Program-made: the position numbers and the translations under genes | In this document: piece by piece, positions 17,401-25,968 of the stretch | Position numbering within the stretch: the stretch's first letter is position 1 | How the letters are laid out: each line of letters starts with the position of its first letter | Notes under the pieces: model-generated | What the model saw: the letters and a program-made list of their open reading frames with translations, nothing else | Database searches by the model: none | What the model was told of the DNA's origin: nothing | Assembly: GCF_014705605.1 (NCBI RefSeq) | Contig: NZ_JACXIZ010000027.1 | Coordinates: forward strand, 1 to 64,000 | Direction of reading: 5' to 3' | Length of the DNA: 64,000 nt | Origin: Paenibacillus sabuli | GTDB taxonomy: Bacteria; Bacillota; Bacilli; Paenibacillales; Paenibacillaceae

Positions 17401-17767
17401 GGAGACGCCGGCGGCGCGGCGCCTCGCGCTGTGCAGCCGCTTCAACAACGGCGAGCGCGACGTCTTCCTCATCTCCCTGAAAGCCGGCGGCACAGGGCTC
17501 AACCTGACCGGCGCCGACACGGTCGTGCTCTACGATCTGTGGTGGAACCCGGCGGTCGAGCAGCAGGCGGAGGACCGCGCCCATCGCATCGGGCAGACCC
17601 GCGCCGTGCAGGTGATCCGGCTCGTGGCACGCGGCACGATCGAGGAAAAAATGCTGGCGATGCAGCAAAGCAAAAGGAAGCTGCTCGGCAGTCTGCTCGA
17701 GTCCGAGGCGGAAGCGGCCGGCGCCTGGAGCAAGCAAGACATTCGCGCCCTGTTCCGCAATGACTGA
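14474..17767 (+). CDS. SWIM zinc finger and SNF2-family DEAD-like helicase
   Basis: 1097 residues. I chose the ATG at 14474 (MTFLLNDSLI) because AAGGAG lies eight bases upstream; the frame is open further but overlaps the end of namA. Residues 50-90 hold a SWIM zinc finger (CSCSTEFAFAQACKH, pattern CxC...CxH). A long SNF2-associated domain follows. The helicase core begins near residue 640 with RPYQIRGYQWM, Walker A ADEMGLGKTVQ, VCPASLLYNW, Walker B LDEAQMIKN and LTGTPLENR. The C-terminal lobe has FSQFTSMLELI, SLKAGGTGLNLTGAD and EDRAHRIGQTR. SNF2 proteins translocate on DNA; the role of this bacterial SWIM-containing group in repair or transcription is not settled. Confidence 0.92.
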   Translation: MTFLLNDSLIRSLCDQTAWRKGEAACRAGKVELQPPRAAEGESIYAAAIRERGAVHRVQIRLQPGSRVTTTCSCSTEFAFAQACKHVAAALRQIMLVQRHETQAADSTVPADADARTGTQQAQPLIGGEPETLAARMLELFRAKGRSGGGRSQMELRAPLQAEFALRVDPLGPGRRLIGVELRIGPDKRYAVPELRAFLTAYARGEPYACSRHFTYLPAQHCFGPDEDRLIQQLCGVSRNERLQREAAGALYSGEVAQPSLLRLPPYAWETAAPLLAALPHVRLYSADREFDTLAIDNGPLPVRFAFAAGDERESCVLHMHGLRALLLLEAYDMALADNRFIRLAPGTLRQLEELQTLLRQAEHEALPIPYAQVGAYVEHVVPALMRLGDVQIARAIAQRIETLPLEARIYLDRVRERLLAAVEFQYGDLVMNPLEAEQTRDGERRRMFMRDGEREARILELMEGAGFTRTESGYVMQDEPREFHFLYHVVPHLEELAKLYATSAVKVRVIAKHPPPRIAVTRDERTNWLELRFELEGISDDDVKRVLDSLAEKRSYHRLSSGALLPLESEAFAELVRFLNDVGLPAPEEPAPRLRLPLAQGLSAVEDHERLMRLAPSMQELLQRLDEPQAIEHPLPPGLSGQLRPYQIRGYQWMKTLAQYGFGGILADEMGLGKTVQSIAFLASLLEDIRARRAPALIVCPASLLYNWRSELQRFAPEARTAIVDGPAAPRRALLRGAAEYEILITSYPLLRQDIRQHAEQPYHALILDEAQMIKNDSTQTARAVKRLRAEHRFALTGTPLENRLDELRSIFEAVFPGLFPERRIFAELSADKVRRRARPFLLRRLKRDVLQELPDKRETTLSAELLPAQKKLYAAYLARLRYETLKHLEEDDFGRSRIRFLAGLTRLRQLCCHPALFVEGYSGSSAKFEQLLALIDDCRAGGRRLLVFSQFTSMLELIARELGRRGVPFFALDGETPAARRLALCSRFNNGERDVFLISLKAGGTGLNLTGADTVVLYDLWWNPAVEQQAEDRAHRIGQTRAVQVIRLVARGTIEEKMLAMQQSKRKLLGSLLESEAEAAGAWSKQDIRALFRND

Positions 17768-17836
17768 GCTTCCCTTCCTGCAGCTTCACGTTCAGTTGCG
17801 CCAAGACGCAACCCTGTCCTTGCTAGTCTATCAAAA

Positions 17837-17866
17837 ACGCCCCGATGCCAAAAGGCACCGGGGCGT
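17837..17866 (-). terminator. secDF: Rho-independent terminator of secDF
   Basis: Arms ACGCCCCGATGCC / GGCACCGGGGCGT with an AAAA loop (one G-T pair), followed on the minus strand by a TTTTTGAT tract. It lies 43 bases past the secDF stop. Confidence 0.85.
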
Positions 17867-17908
17867 TGTCGTAAAAAGACAGGCAAGTCTGTCGCATGGC
17901 GCGAAACG

Positions 17909-20131
17909 TTAAGGCTGCTCGACCGGCGTCGTATCGGTTTTTTTGCTCACCTTGCCGATCGCGTTTTTCTTGAACAGCACATACAGCTGCGCCGCGATGT
18001 AGATCGACGAGTAGATGCCGAATACCATGCCCAGCGTCATCGCCAGCGAGAACAGCTTGATGGTCTCCCCGCCCATAATAAACAGAATGAGCGAAGCCGC
18101 CAGCACAGTGATGCCGGTGTTGATCGAACGCGCGAGCGTCTGGGAAATGCTCATGTTGACCACCTGCTTGAGATCCTCGTAGGTTTTCAACTTGGCAAAC
18201 CGCAAATTCTCGCGAATCCGGTCGAAGATGACAATCGTATCGTTGATTGAATACCCGATGATGGTCAGCACTGCGGCCACGAACGGCAGATTGACCTCCA
18301 GCCGGAAGACGGCGAACACGGTGATGACCATAAAGGCATCGTGAAACAGGGCAATAACCGCAGCCAGCGCAAACCGCCACTCGAAACGCAGACTGACCAA
18401 AATGATGATCCCGACACTGGCGAGCGCGACAGCAATAATCGCCTTGATGCCAAGCTCCTGGGCAATGCCAGGATCGACGGTGTTCTCCTCGGAGGAGACA
18501 TCGTCGCCGTACTGGGCGCGGAAGGCATCCATGATGGCCGACACTTCTCCGGAGTCCGAGCTCAGCACTTGATCGAAGCGCGCCGATACCCGGCTGTCGT
18601 CGGCGCCGCCGACGGTGATGACCGCCGGTTCGAATCCCGCCTCGCTGAAGATCTGTTCCGCCTCGTCGTGGGTGATCGATTGCCCCAAAGAAATATCCAG
18701 GCTCGTCCCGGCCTTGAAATCAACGCCGTAATTCAAATTGGCGATCAGCAGCACGACGATGCCGACGGCAGTCAAGACCGACGAGAGACCAAAAAACAAT
18801 CGGCTGTGCTTGATGAAATCATAAATTTTATAGTAAGCGTTCGCCCCGTTCTTGTGCTTGGAGAGCGACTGAATATCCGCTTCCTTGACGCCGTAGAATC
18901 CCGGCCGGGTGAACATGCCGCTGCGCACGAGCAATTGCAGCAGCAGCCGCGAGAAAAAGACGTTGGTGATCATGCTCAGCACATTGCTCAAAATCAGTGT
19001 CAGCGCAAAGCCTTGAATCGCGCCGGTGCCGACGTAATACAACACGGCGGCGGCGACAATGGTCGTCACGTTGGCGTCGAGAATCGTGCGGAACGAGTTT
19101 TTGGAGCCGGACTTGAGCGACGAGAGCAGACTCTTGCCGCTGCGCAGCTCGTCTCGTATCCGCTCGGCCGTGATGATATTGGCGTCGACGGCCATTCCGA
19201 TCCCGAGCACGAAAGCGGCGATGCCGGGCAAGGTCAAGGTCGCATTCATCCAATAGAACAGCAGCAGGATGCCCCAGCTGTATACGATGAGCGTAACACT
19301 CGCAATTAACCCCGGCATCCGGTACATCACGAGCATGAACAGCAGAATGAGCACCGAGGCAACCCCGCCTGCCGTAACAGTCTGCTGCAGCGATTGCTGG
19401 CCGAGCGTCGCGCCCACCGATTGCGTGTATTTCTCCGTCAGCTTGAGCGGCAGCGCGCCCAGGTTGATGACGTCGGCGATCTGGCGCGCTTCCTCGCGGC
19501 TGTAATTGCCTTCGATGATCGCTTGATCGCTGTTAATCTCGGCCCGCACCGACGGCGCCGACAGCTGCTCGTCGTCGAGGTAGATGGCCAGCGCATTCGT
19601 CGGCTGCGGCAGCTTCGCAATCTCGCGCGTCACCTCGGCGAATTTGGCGGCATCTTTGAGCGAGATCGTGATCGTCCACTGGCCGATCTGATCCTGGTAA
19701 ATATCCGCGCCGCCTTCTTTGAAATCGGTTCCGGTCAGCTCGACCTTGCAAAAGCCCGCGTCGGCCTCGCAGCCCCGCATGCTGCGGAACGTCAGCTCGG
19801 CCGGCTTTTTCATGATTTCGCGCACCGTCTCCTCGTCCGAGACGCCGGCGATCCGGGCGCGAATGCGGTCAGAGCCCTCCGGCGTAACCTCAGGCTCGGC
19901 CACGCCGTACGCATCAGCGCGTTTTTGCAAGCTTTTGGCGGTTTCTCGCAGCGCTTCTCGCGTGACGGTGCCCTCTCCGTCTACGGTCTGGGCCTCATAC
20001 AGGATCTCGAAGCCGCCCTTGAGGTCGAGCCCGAGCTTGAGCCCGTTCAGCACGGTCGGCATGGTCGTCAATACAACGGCAAAAGCCAGCACAATGGAAA
20101 AAACAAAACCTAAAAATCTTCCTTTATTCAT
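17909..20131 (-). CDS. secDF: Protein translocase SecDF fusion
   Basis: 740 residues, one gene for both SecD and SecF as in Bacillus. It is a proton-driven RND-type membrane protein that helps SecYEG complete export. The SecD half has an N-terminal membrane segment, GLDLKGGFEILYEA at residues 34-47, a periplasmic-type P1 domain, LGALPLKLTEKYTQSVG, and the membrane block with LGIGMAVDANIITAERIRDE. The SecF half starts near residue 440 (FFGLSSVLTAVGI) with NYGVDFKAGTSLDI, IIGYSINDTIVIFDRIRENL and the final membrane segments. The tail is short. A small membrane protein gene lies just upstream, in the same direction. Confidence 0.95.
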   Translation of the reverse strand: MNKGRFLGFVFSIVLAFAVVLTTMPTVLNGLKLGLDLKGGFEILYEAQTVDGEGTVTREALRETAKSLQKRADAYGVAEPEVTPEGSDRIRARIAGVSDEETVREIMKKPAELTFRSMRGCEADAGFCKVELTGTDFKEGGADIYQDQIGQWTITISLKDAAKFAEVTREIAKLPQPTNALAIYLDDEQLSAPSVRAEINSDQAIIEGNYSREEARQIADVINLGALPLKLTEKYTQSVGATLGQQSLQQTVTAGGVASVLILLFMLVMYRMPGLIASVTLIVYSWGILLLFYWMNATLTLPGIAAFVLGIGMAVDANIITAERIRDELRSGKSLLSSLKSGSKNSFRTILDANVTTIVAAAVLYYVGTGAIQGFALTLILSNVLSMITNVFFSRLLLQLLVRSGMFTRPGFYGVKEADIQSLSKHKNGANAYYKIYDFIKHSRLFFGLSSVLTAVGIVVLLIANLNYGVDFKAGTSLDISLGQSITHDEAEQIFSEAGFEPAVITVGGADDSRVSARFDQVLSSDSGEVSAIMDAFRAQYGDDVSSEENTVDPGIAQELGIKAIIAVALASVGIIILVSLRFEWRFALAAVIALFHDAFMVITVFAVFRLEVNLPFVAAVLTIIGYSINDTIVIFDRIRENLRFAKLKTYEDLKQVVNMSISQTLARSINTGITVLAASLILFIMGGETIKLFSLAMTLGMVFGIYSSIYIAAQLYVLFKKNAIGKVSKKTDTTPVEQP

Positions 20132-20149
20132 GGGTCGTTGATTTCCCTT

Positions 20150-20551
20150 CTACGAAGAATAATAGACGATGCGATGCAGACGGGGACAAGCGACCCTGTA
20201 CCGTACGTAATTGCTCGCAAATTTGAGCGGACGCAGCAGAAGCTGGCGCATCCGCAGCGCAATCGCAGGCTGCGATCGCAGCGGCGAAGCCAGCAAAAGG
20301 CGTTCGCGCCGCACGCCGAGCAGCGCGGCCACCAGTGTCATGCCGCCGGCAAAAACGAACTTCGATCCGCCGAACGGACGGCTGGCCTTGAGCAGCGCGT
20401 TGCCGGGGTCGGAAGCGAAGGCCGGGGTAGCCGAGCCGTCGCCGCCCGCCTGCGGCTGCGCAAAAGGGAGCAGCGCCGAGCAAGCCAGCAGCGCCAGCAC
20501 AAAAAACAAGCCTTTCTTTTGGCGCACGGGGCGCAGGTTGCGGCTGTGCAA
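20150..20551 (-). CDS. Small membrane protein of unknown function upstream of secDF
   Basis: 133 residues from the TTG at 20551; GAGGAGGGAG lies eight bases upstream and supports this start. Two hydrophobic segments are visible: LFFVLALLACSALLPFA near the N-terminus, which could be a signal or anchor, and FVFAGGMTLVAALLGV in the middle, followed by an arginine-rich C-terminal half. The gene ends 18 bases before the secDF start, so the two are probably cotranscribed. I recognise no family; the C-terminal half is compositionally biased and the true product may be shorter. Confidence 0.55.
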   Translation of the reverse strand: MHSRNLRPVRQKKGLFFVLALLACSALLPFAQPQAGGDGSATPAFASDPGNALLKASRPFGGSKFVFAGGMTLVAALLGVRRERLLLASPLRSQPAIALRMRQLLLRPLKFASNYVRYRVACPRLHRIVYYSS

Positions 20552-20741
20552 GACACGCTCCCTCCTCTCAAAGTCGACATGAAAAAATCTCCACCCGTAT
20601 TAAGGACAAGGGAATCGCGCCCGTCCCTAATCATTGGAGATCGGTTCAGCCTTTAGAATACACCATTTCCAGACATCGGACAACCCGCCTAACGCTCGCA
20701 GTGCGCACAGCGGCAGCTCGTGTCCCCTAACGAAGGACCGT

Positions 20742-21848
20742 TCATCGGTCCGTGCGTCCCTGACCGGACAGCACCTTCGCCTTGACCTCGACCGACAGAT
20801 CGAGCCGTCTGAGCCGCTGACTCCAATCCGAGACATCCCAGCCGCGTCGGCGAAAGCCTTCGCCGACGCCAACGATATCGACGCCCAGCCGCTGCCCCTC
20901 GCGAAGCATCTCCTCCAGCTTGGCCGCCAGGCGCTCGGCCAACTGCCGCTCCAGATCGGCGTGCGCGGAATGCGCCGCGGATTCGGGCCGCTCCAGCTGC
21001 CAGAGCTTGAGCCGAAAGTGGAGACGGACTTCATCCGGACGATATTCGATCCGCCGCCTGGATTCATGCACCTCGAAAGCCAGCTTTCGCTGATCGTCGG
21101 CGAATACAATCAGCGAGTTTCCGTCTTCGCCGCGCAGCAGGTTGTATAGCTTGCTATCGTCCTTGGGCACTGCCATCCGCAGCTGGTCGCGCTGCAGCAA
21201 GCGCTCGCCGACCAGCTCGAGATGGCCGCGCGGGTCGATGCCGATCTCATTGAGCACGCCGCTCTCCAGCGGATTGTCCGCGAGCCGCGCCATCTGCCAC
21301 AGCATAGAGGCGCTGTAGGTCCGATCCACCGAATACGTATTCATTACAAACTGCTGCAGCTTGGCCGCGGTCTGATCCAAAAAAAGCGCAGGCTCGGTGC
21401 GCGTCGTAAAGAGATGCACGCTCTGATCCACCTCGCTGGAGCGATTGAAATAGTCGAGGTACGGCTTGATGCCGGCGCTGGCGGCCCGTTGGCCAAAAAC
21501 GACATACTGCAGCTTGCTCAGAGTAAAGCGATTGTGAAAACGGGACTGGATATCGCGCAAGCAATAGGCGATGCTCGGACCGCGGCTCGTCACCAGCACC
21601 AACTGCTCCTGCTGCTCGCTGACGGAGGCGCTGTCGCGACCGCCGCCATCCGATCTGACGATCGGAATGTCGACCACCGTCACCGCCATCTGCCCGTCGG
21701 CCCCCTGCTCGATTCCGATTCCGACGACGAAGGACTCGGCGCTCAGATGCACCATATCGATGCAGCCGCCGATCGTCAGCACGAGCGCGGAGGCGAGCAA
21801 GCCCAGTGCCCAGCCCTTGCCGATGCGCAAAAGACCGGCGCCGCTCAT
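20742..21848 (-). CDS. gerC: Spore germination protein, GerC family lipoprotein
   Basis: 368 residues from the ATG at 21848, which overlaps the stop of the permease gene by four bases. The start MSGAGLLRIGKGWALGLLAS and the lipobox LTIGGC fit a lipoprotein signal with Cys at residue 28. The body matches GerAC/GerC proteins: SFVVGIGIEQGADGQMAVTV, DIQSRFHNRFTLSKLQYVVFG, and the C-terminal region with LRRLDLSVEVKAKVL. It is the lipoprotein subunit of the inner-membrane germinant receptor. Members are usually about 370-400 residues. The frame is open further upstream but there overlaps the permease gene. Confidence 0.88.
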   Translation of the reverse strand: MSGAGLLRIGKGWALGLLASALVLTIGGCIDMVHLSAESFVVGIGIEQGADGQMAVTVVDIPIVRSDGGGRDSASVSEQQEQLVLVTSRGPSIAYCLRDIQSRFHNRFTLSKLQYVVFGQRAASAGIKPYLDYFNRSSEVDQSVHLFTTRTEPALFLDQTAAKLQQFVMNTYSVDRTYSASMLWQMARLADNPLESGVLNEIGIDPRGHLELVGERLLQRDQLRMAVPKDDSKLYNLLRGEDGNSLIVFADDQRKLAFEVHESRRRIEYRPDEVRLHFRLKLWQLERPESAAHSAHADLERQLAERLAAKLEEMLREGQRLGVDIVGVGEGFRRRGWDVSDWSQRLRRLDLSVEVKAKVLSGQGRTDR

Positions 21849-22924
21849 CGGGCCGCCCCCCTGCTCCGCGCCGCAAACGGCCACATGGCAAGCGGCACCG
21901 CCAAAACTAACAGCAGCGGGGCCGGCAGCCACCACAGCGTGGCGATTCGCAGCGCACTGCGCGAGGGCTCGAGAATCAGGAGCGGGACGAATAGCGCTAG
22001 CAGCGCGATCAGTGTCCAGCGCCGATTCAGCCTTGTGAACAGCGCGCATACGCTCGTCATGGTCGCGTGCAAGGCGACCGCCATTGCGCATAACGAGGTA
22101 ACCAGCAACAACAGCGGCAACAAGAACCCGACTCGTTCGAGCGGCAGCGCAGTCACATTGACCGTACGGAGCGATTCCAGAAACGGATAAGCGAACAGCG
22201 CTGACGTACGGCCGTCGAACACGGCGATCGGCAGCAGCACCAGGAGCAGCAGAACGATCAGGCTGAGGCTCATCGCCAACAGGCCGGCGCCGAACAACCC
22301 TTCACGCGGCGCAGTACGGGCGCGAAAAAAATAATAGCCCACGTACCCGTGAAGCAAAAACGCCGAGACTGCATAGTCCGCGGCGCCTACGCGCGAGATG
22401 CCTGCTCCTAGCGGCAGTAGGCGTCCAAAGTCCGCTCGCCATAGCTGCGCGGCGAGCAGCACGAATAATACCGTCATAACGGGGACAAGCAGGAGCTGGA
22501 ACACCCGCGCCCAGGACGCAACACCGTTCGAAAGCATATAGCCAATAACGAGAAGAACGAACAGCCCCGGCAGCCAGAACGGCGTATTGCTGAATTGCAT
22601 ATAAGCCATCATGTACCAATGCTCCAAAAAGGTGATGCACCCCCACAAGTAGAGCGCTGCGGCAAGCAGAAGGACATAGCATCCGCCGAACAGCTTGCCC
22701 AGGCGCGCGACTGCCCATTCCGCCAATGTCAGCGAGCCGGTCGCGACGCTGGCACCATGAGCGACAAGCAGGCCCAGTACGCCTGCCGCTGCCGAAGCTG
22801 CAACGGGCACCCAGGCATCCCCCTCCAAATGGCCGAGCCACCCGGTTAGCGCAACGGGCAGCATGCCGAGCCCCGAGAGCAACAGAATCGAAAAGAACTG
22901 AAACCGCGTTATCGTTTCATTCAT
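21845..22924 (-). CDS. gerB: Spore germination receptor permease subunit, GerAB family
   Basis: 359 residues from the ATG at 22924 (MNETITRFQFFSIL), overlapping gerA by four bases (ATGA). About ten hydrophobic segments are visible, as expected for the APC-type endospore germination permeases. Early residues FQFFSILLLSGLGMLPVALTG correspond to the first helix. It forms the membrane channel-like subunit that senses germinants together with GerA and GerC. Gene order gerA-gerB-gerC with four-base overlaps implies translational coupling. Such operons are usually switched on by sigma-G in the forespore; I did not identify the promoter. Confidence 0.88.
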   Translation of the reverse strand: MNETITRFQFFSILLLSGLGMLPVALTGWLGHLEGDAWVPVAASAAAGVLGLLVAHGASVATGSLTLAEWAVARLGKLFGGCYVLLLAAALYLWGCITFLEHWYMMAYMQFSNTPFWLPGLFVLLVIGYMLSNGVASWARVFQLLLVPVMTVLFVLLAAQLWRADFGRLLPLGAGISRVGAADYAVSAFLLHGYVGYYFFRARTAPREGLFGAGLLAMSLSLIVLLLLVLLPIAVFDGRTSALFAYPFLESLRTVNVTALPLERVGFLLPLLLLVTSLCAMAVALHATMTSVCALFTRLNRRWTLIALLALFVPLLILEPSRSALRIATLWWLPAPLLLVLAVPLAMWPFAARSRGAAR

Positions 22925-24390
22925 TGCGCGCCTCCTCCCCCTCCCGGTTGTCTGCCTCGATCCTGCGGTGCGTAAATACCGGTACGCAACGACGCATCTC
23001 TCGTGCTGCTCATGATCACCTCGCGTCCGAACAGATCGCTCAGCCGCAGCGGCGCAAGGGGGCTCATATAAGGCACGCCCAGCGATTGCAGGCTGCACAG
23101 ATGCGAGAGCAAACCGACGCTCAAGAGCATGATGCCGTACAACCCCATAATTGACGCGGCCGCAATTAGCGGATACTTCCAGACCCGCACGGCATACGAC
23201 AGTTGATAAGAAGCCAGATACGTGCCGATGACCGTAATCGCGGTAATGATCATCATCATGCGGCTCATCAGTCCGGTCTGGGTCGCCGCTTCGCCGATGA
23301 CAAGGCTGCCGAAAACGTTAATGGCCGGTCCGATATTACCCGCTACATAAGAGGTTCCTTCAATAAAAATATCAAGAATAATCATAAACAATACCACCTC
23401 GACCACCGGCGCGTACGGCAGCCCTGACTGATCGGAGGCGATCGTAAGACCGAATTCGGTCGGCAGAATAAACGAATCCACCGTCACAATGGCCAAATAA
23501 AGCGGAGCCGCATACAGCGCCAGCAATTGCGCAACAATGCGAATCGCCTTGACAAATCCCGGCACCAAAATGCCCTGCAGCATATTTTCGGGGCCGTCGA
23601 TCATCGTCATCATCACAGTAGGCAACATTACAGCGAAAGGCGAGCCTTCAAAAAACACGGCAATGCGGCCTTTCGCTAGTCCAGCCGCAGCTTTGGAGGG
23701 AATTTCGGTCATTTCGTACAACGGGAACGGCGTGACCCTGCGGTCGATCAGCATATCCATCAATTCGCGATGCGCATGCAGCGCATCGATGTCAATGGCT
23801 TCGATACGTTCCACGATTTTATCGACATAGTCCGGACGCGCAATATCCGCCTGATAGACGACGCCGACCTTGGAGCGCGAGCGCCTCCCGACCTCGTAGC
23901 AGCGAACATCGAGTTGAGGGTCTTTCACCCAGCGGCGAAGCAGGCCGATGTTGATTTCGAAGTCTTCGGTGAATGATTCCTTCGCGCCGATCACGTTCTT
24001 CTCGACCGACGGCTCCTGGATGCTGCGATGCTGAATATTGCGCAGCGGAATTGCCAGCGCATGTCCAGGGTCGCCTGCGCCGAGCAGCAGCACCGAGCCG
24101 TGCAGCAGCTCGTCCACCGCGGCTTCAAGTTGGTCCAGCCGCTTGCTCTGGGGGAACAGAGCGCGCCATTGTTCCGGCTCCCTCGCCCAAGCCTGGAGAT
24201 GAGGCACAATTTCGCGATGATACCGCTTTTGATCAATCAATGTCGTAAAAAAAAGACATTGCACGCGTTCGTCATCAATCGGCAAAATCGTTAAATCGTC
24301 CGCCGGCAGCCGGGCTTTGAGCTGCGCGGCGATGGAAGTCGGGTGCTGCGCCAGCGGCAATCCAGTCTGATGTGATCCGGTGACGCTCAT
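22921..24390 (-). CDS. gerA: Spore germination receptor subunit A, GerA family
   Basis: 489 residues from the ATG at 24390, preceded by GGGAGGAATTGCC. The first 250 residues are the soluble domain (GSVLLLGAGDPGHALAIPLR, then ESFTEDFEINIGLLRRWVKD, with RCYEVGRRSRSKVGVVYQAD). Membrane segments follow from about residue 255, with the family hallmarks RRVTPFPLYEMTEIPS, GRIAVFFEGSPFAVMLP and VVEVVLFMIILDIFIEGTSY. Length matches the family (about 480-550). It is the first gene of the operon. Its C-terminal tail is glycine- and proline-rich. Confidence 0.92.
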   Translation of the reverse strand: MSVTGSHQTGLPLAQHPTSIAAQLKARLPADDLTILPIDDERVQCLFFTTLIDQKRYHREIVPHLQAWAREPEQWRALFPQSKRLDQLEAAVDELLHGSVLLLGAGDPGHALAIPLRNIQHRSIQEPSVEKNVIGAKESFTEDFEINIGLLRRWVKDPQLDVRCYEVGRRSRSKVGVVYQADIARPDYVDKIVERIEAIDIDALHAHRELMDMLIDRRVTPFPLYEMTEIPSKAAAGLAKGRIAVFFEGSPFAVMLPTVMMTMIDGPENMLQGILVPGFVKAIRIVAQLLALYAAPLYLAIVTVDSFILPTEFGLTIASDQSGLPYAPVVEVVLFMIILDIFIEGTSYVAGNIGPAINVFGSLVIGEAATQTGLMSRMMMIITAITVIGTYLASYQLSYAVRVWKYPLIAAASIMGLYGIMLLSVGLLSHLCSLQSLGVPYMSPLAPLRLSDLFGREVIMSSTRDASLRTGIYAPQDRGRQPGGGGGAQ

Positions 24391-24483
24391 GGCAATTCCT
24401 CCCTCGCAACAGGCCGTTTTGAGGGGTAGTATCGTCGTCGGCTTGTCATTTTATGCAAGAATACCCGTGAGGTGAAATCAAAA

Positions 24484-24521
24484 CGGCTGCCTGCCCCCTT
24501 TTGCCAAGGGGCAAGCAGCCG
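24484..24521 (-). terminator. Terminator of the CorC-like gene
   Basis: Arms CGGCTGCCTGCCCC / GGGGCAAGCAGCCG, followed on the minus strand by TTTTGATTT. It lies 38 bases past the stop at 24559. Confidence 0.8.
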
Positions 24522-24558
24522 ATCGGGATGTATGCGGTCATGTCTGTCGAGCGGGGAA

Positions 24559-25968
24559 TCATTCCGATTCGGGCTTGCTTCCTTCACGATCCCGATCGCG
24601 TTCGCGATCGCAGTCGCGGTCGTCTTCTTCGTCGCGGCGTTCGCCGCTCGTCGCTGGCGGGTCGTGCTGAATGATTTCGATTTTGCGGATTCGGTTCTTG
24701 TCGCGCTCGCGGACGATGAAGGTCAGGCCCTCGAACGTCCACTGCTCGCCCTTGCGAAGCTCCGGCTGCTTGGCATACAGCCAGCCCCCGATCGAATCGA
24801 TGTCCTCGTGCTCAAGCTCCACCCCCAGCCGGTCATTCAGCTGGTCGATCAGGTACACGCCCTGTACGAAGAAGCGCCCCTCGCCGATCTGCTCGATCTC
24901 TCGCGTCTCGTCCTTGTCGAATTCGTCGCGGATCTCGCCGACGATCTCCTCCAGAATATCCTCGATCGTGATCAGACCGGATGTGCCGCCATACTCGTCG
25001 AGCAGCACCGCAATATGTACCTGCTCCCGCTGCATCTTGCGCAGCAGCGACTTGACCGGCATCACCTCGGGTACTGTCATGACCGGCTGCAGCAGCGACT
25101 GCAGGTCAAAATCGGGGTTGTTGTCGTAGCGCAGAAAAAATTGCTTTGTATTGATTGTCCCGATGATGTTGTCCTTGTTCTCCATCGCAACCGGGAAGCG
25201 CGTATATTGCTCGCGGCGTATGATCTTCAAGTTTTCCGGCAGCGATTTGTTGGCGTACAGGCAGCTCATATCGGTGCGCGGCACCATGATCTCCCGGGCG
25301 AGCAATTCGTCGAAGGTGAAGATTTTGTTGACGTAGCCGAACTCGGTCTGATTGATTTTGCCGCTCTGATAGCTTTCGGAGAGGATGAGCCGGATCTCTT
25401 CCTCGGAATGCGCATCCTCGTGCTCGCTCGCCGGCCTGATGCCGAAGACGCGAACCAGCGCGTTCGCCGAGCCGTTCATGATCCAGATGAACGGATACAA
25501 GACGCGGTGGAACCAGATAATCAGGGGCGACAGCAGCTGCGATACGCCCTCCGCCTTTTGAATGGCAATGGTCTTGGGCGCGAGCTCCCCCAGCACGACA
25601 TGGAGGAACGTCACCATTACGAAGGCGATGGCCAGCGCCAGCGCGTGGCTGAGGCTGTCGCTGAGCTGGAATTGCTCGAACAGCGGGAACAGGAGCTTTT
25701 CCACGGTCGGCTCGCCGAGGAAACCAAGGCCGACCGCCGTAATGGTGATGCCCAATTGGCATGCCGCCAAATAGCCGTCCAGGTTGGTGGTGACGCGCTG
25801 AATGGCCAGCGCATTTTTGCCGCCCTCCAGCACCAGCTGATCGACGCGCGAGGAGCGCACTCTGACGATCGCAAATTCCGTAGCCACAAAAAATGCGGAT
25901 AGCAGGAGCAAAAAGACAAACAGGACCAAATTGAGCGTTAGACCCATAACGACCTTCCTTCTGTTCAT
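24559..25968 (-). CDS. CNNM/CorC family transporter-like protein with CBS domains
   Basis: 469 residues. The N-terminal DUF21/CNNM membrane domain has about four segments (VLFVFLLLLSAFFVATEFA, LGFLGEPTVEKL, MVTFLHVVLGELAPKTIAI). A CBS pair follows (REIMVPRTDMSCL, VPEVMPVKSLLRKMQ, VLLDEYGGTSGLITIEDIL, EIVGEIRDE) and a CorC_HlyC domain at about residues 355-435. Relatives take part in magnesium or other cation export or homeostasis and are often misnamed hemolysins. The last 30 residues are an unusual run of Asp, Glu and Arg (DEEDDRDCDRERDRDRE), probably disordered. Single gene with its own terminator. Confidence 0.9.
   Translation of the reverse strand: MNRRKVVMGLTLNLVLFVFLLLLSAFFVATEFAIVRVRSSRVDQLVLEGGKNALAIQRVTTNLDGYLAACQLGITITAVGLGFLGEPTVEKLLFPLFEQFQLSDSLSHALALAIAFVMVTFLHVVLGELAPKTIAIQKAEGVSQLLSPLIIWFHRVLYPFIWIMNGSANALVRVFGIRPASEHEDAHSEEEIRLILSESYQSGKINQTEFGYVNKIFTFDELLAREIMVPRTDMSCLYANKSLPENLKIIRREQYTRFPVAMENKDNIIGTINTKQFFLRYDNNPDFDLQSLLQPVMTVPEVMPVKSLLRKMQREQVHIAVLLDEYGGTSGLITIEDILEEIVGEIRDEFDKDETREIEQIGEGRFFVQGVYLIDQLNDRLGVELEHEDIDSIGGWLYAKQPELRKGEQWTFEGLTFIVRERDKNRIRKIEIIQHDPPATSGERRDEEDDRDCDRERDRDREGSKPESE

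Noticed and set aside
15323-17737. 804-residue frame on the minus strand
   Set aside because: It is antisense to the SNF2 helicase gene in GC-rich DNA; low-complexity Arg/Gln/Ala/Glu composition and no domain.
21849-22091. Longer N-terminus of GerC
   Set aside because: It would overlap the permease gene by 240 bases; the ATG at 21848 gives a proper lipoprotein signal and a four-base overlap.
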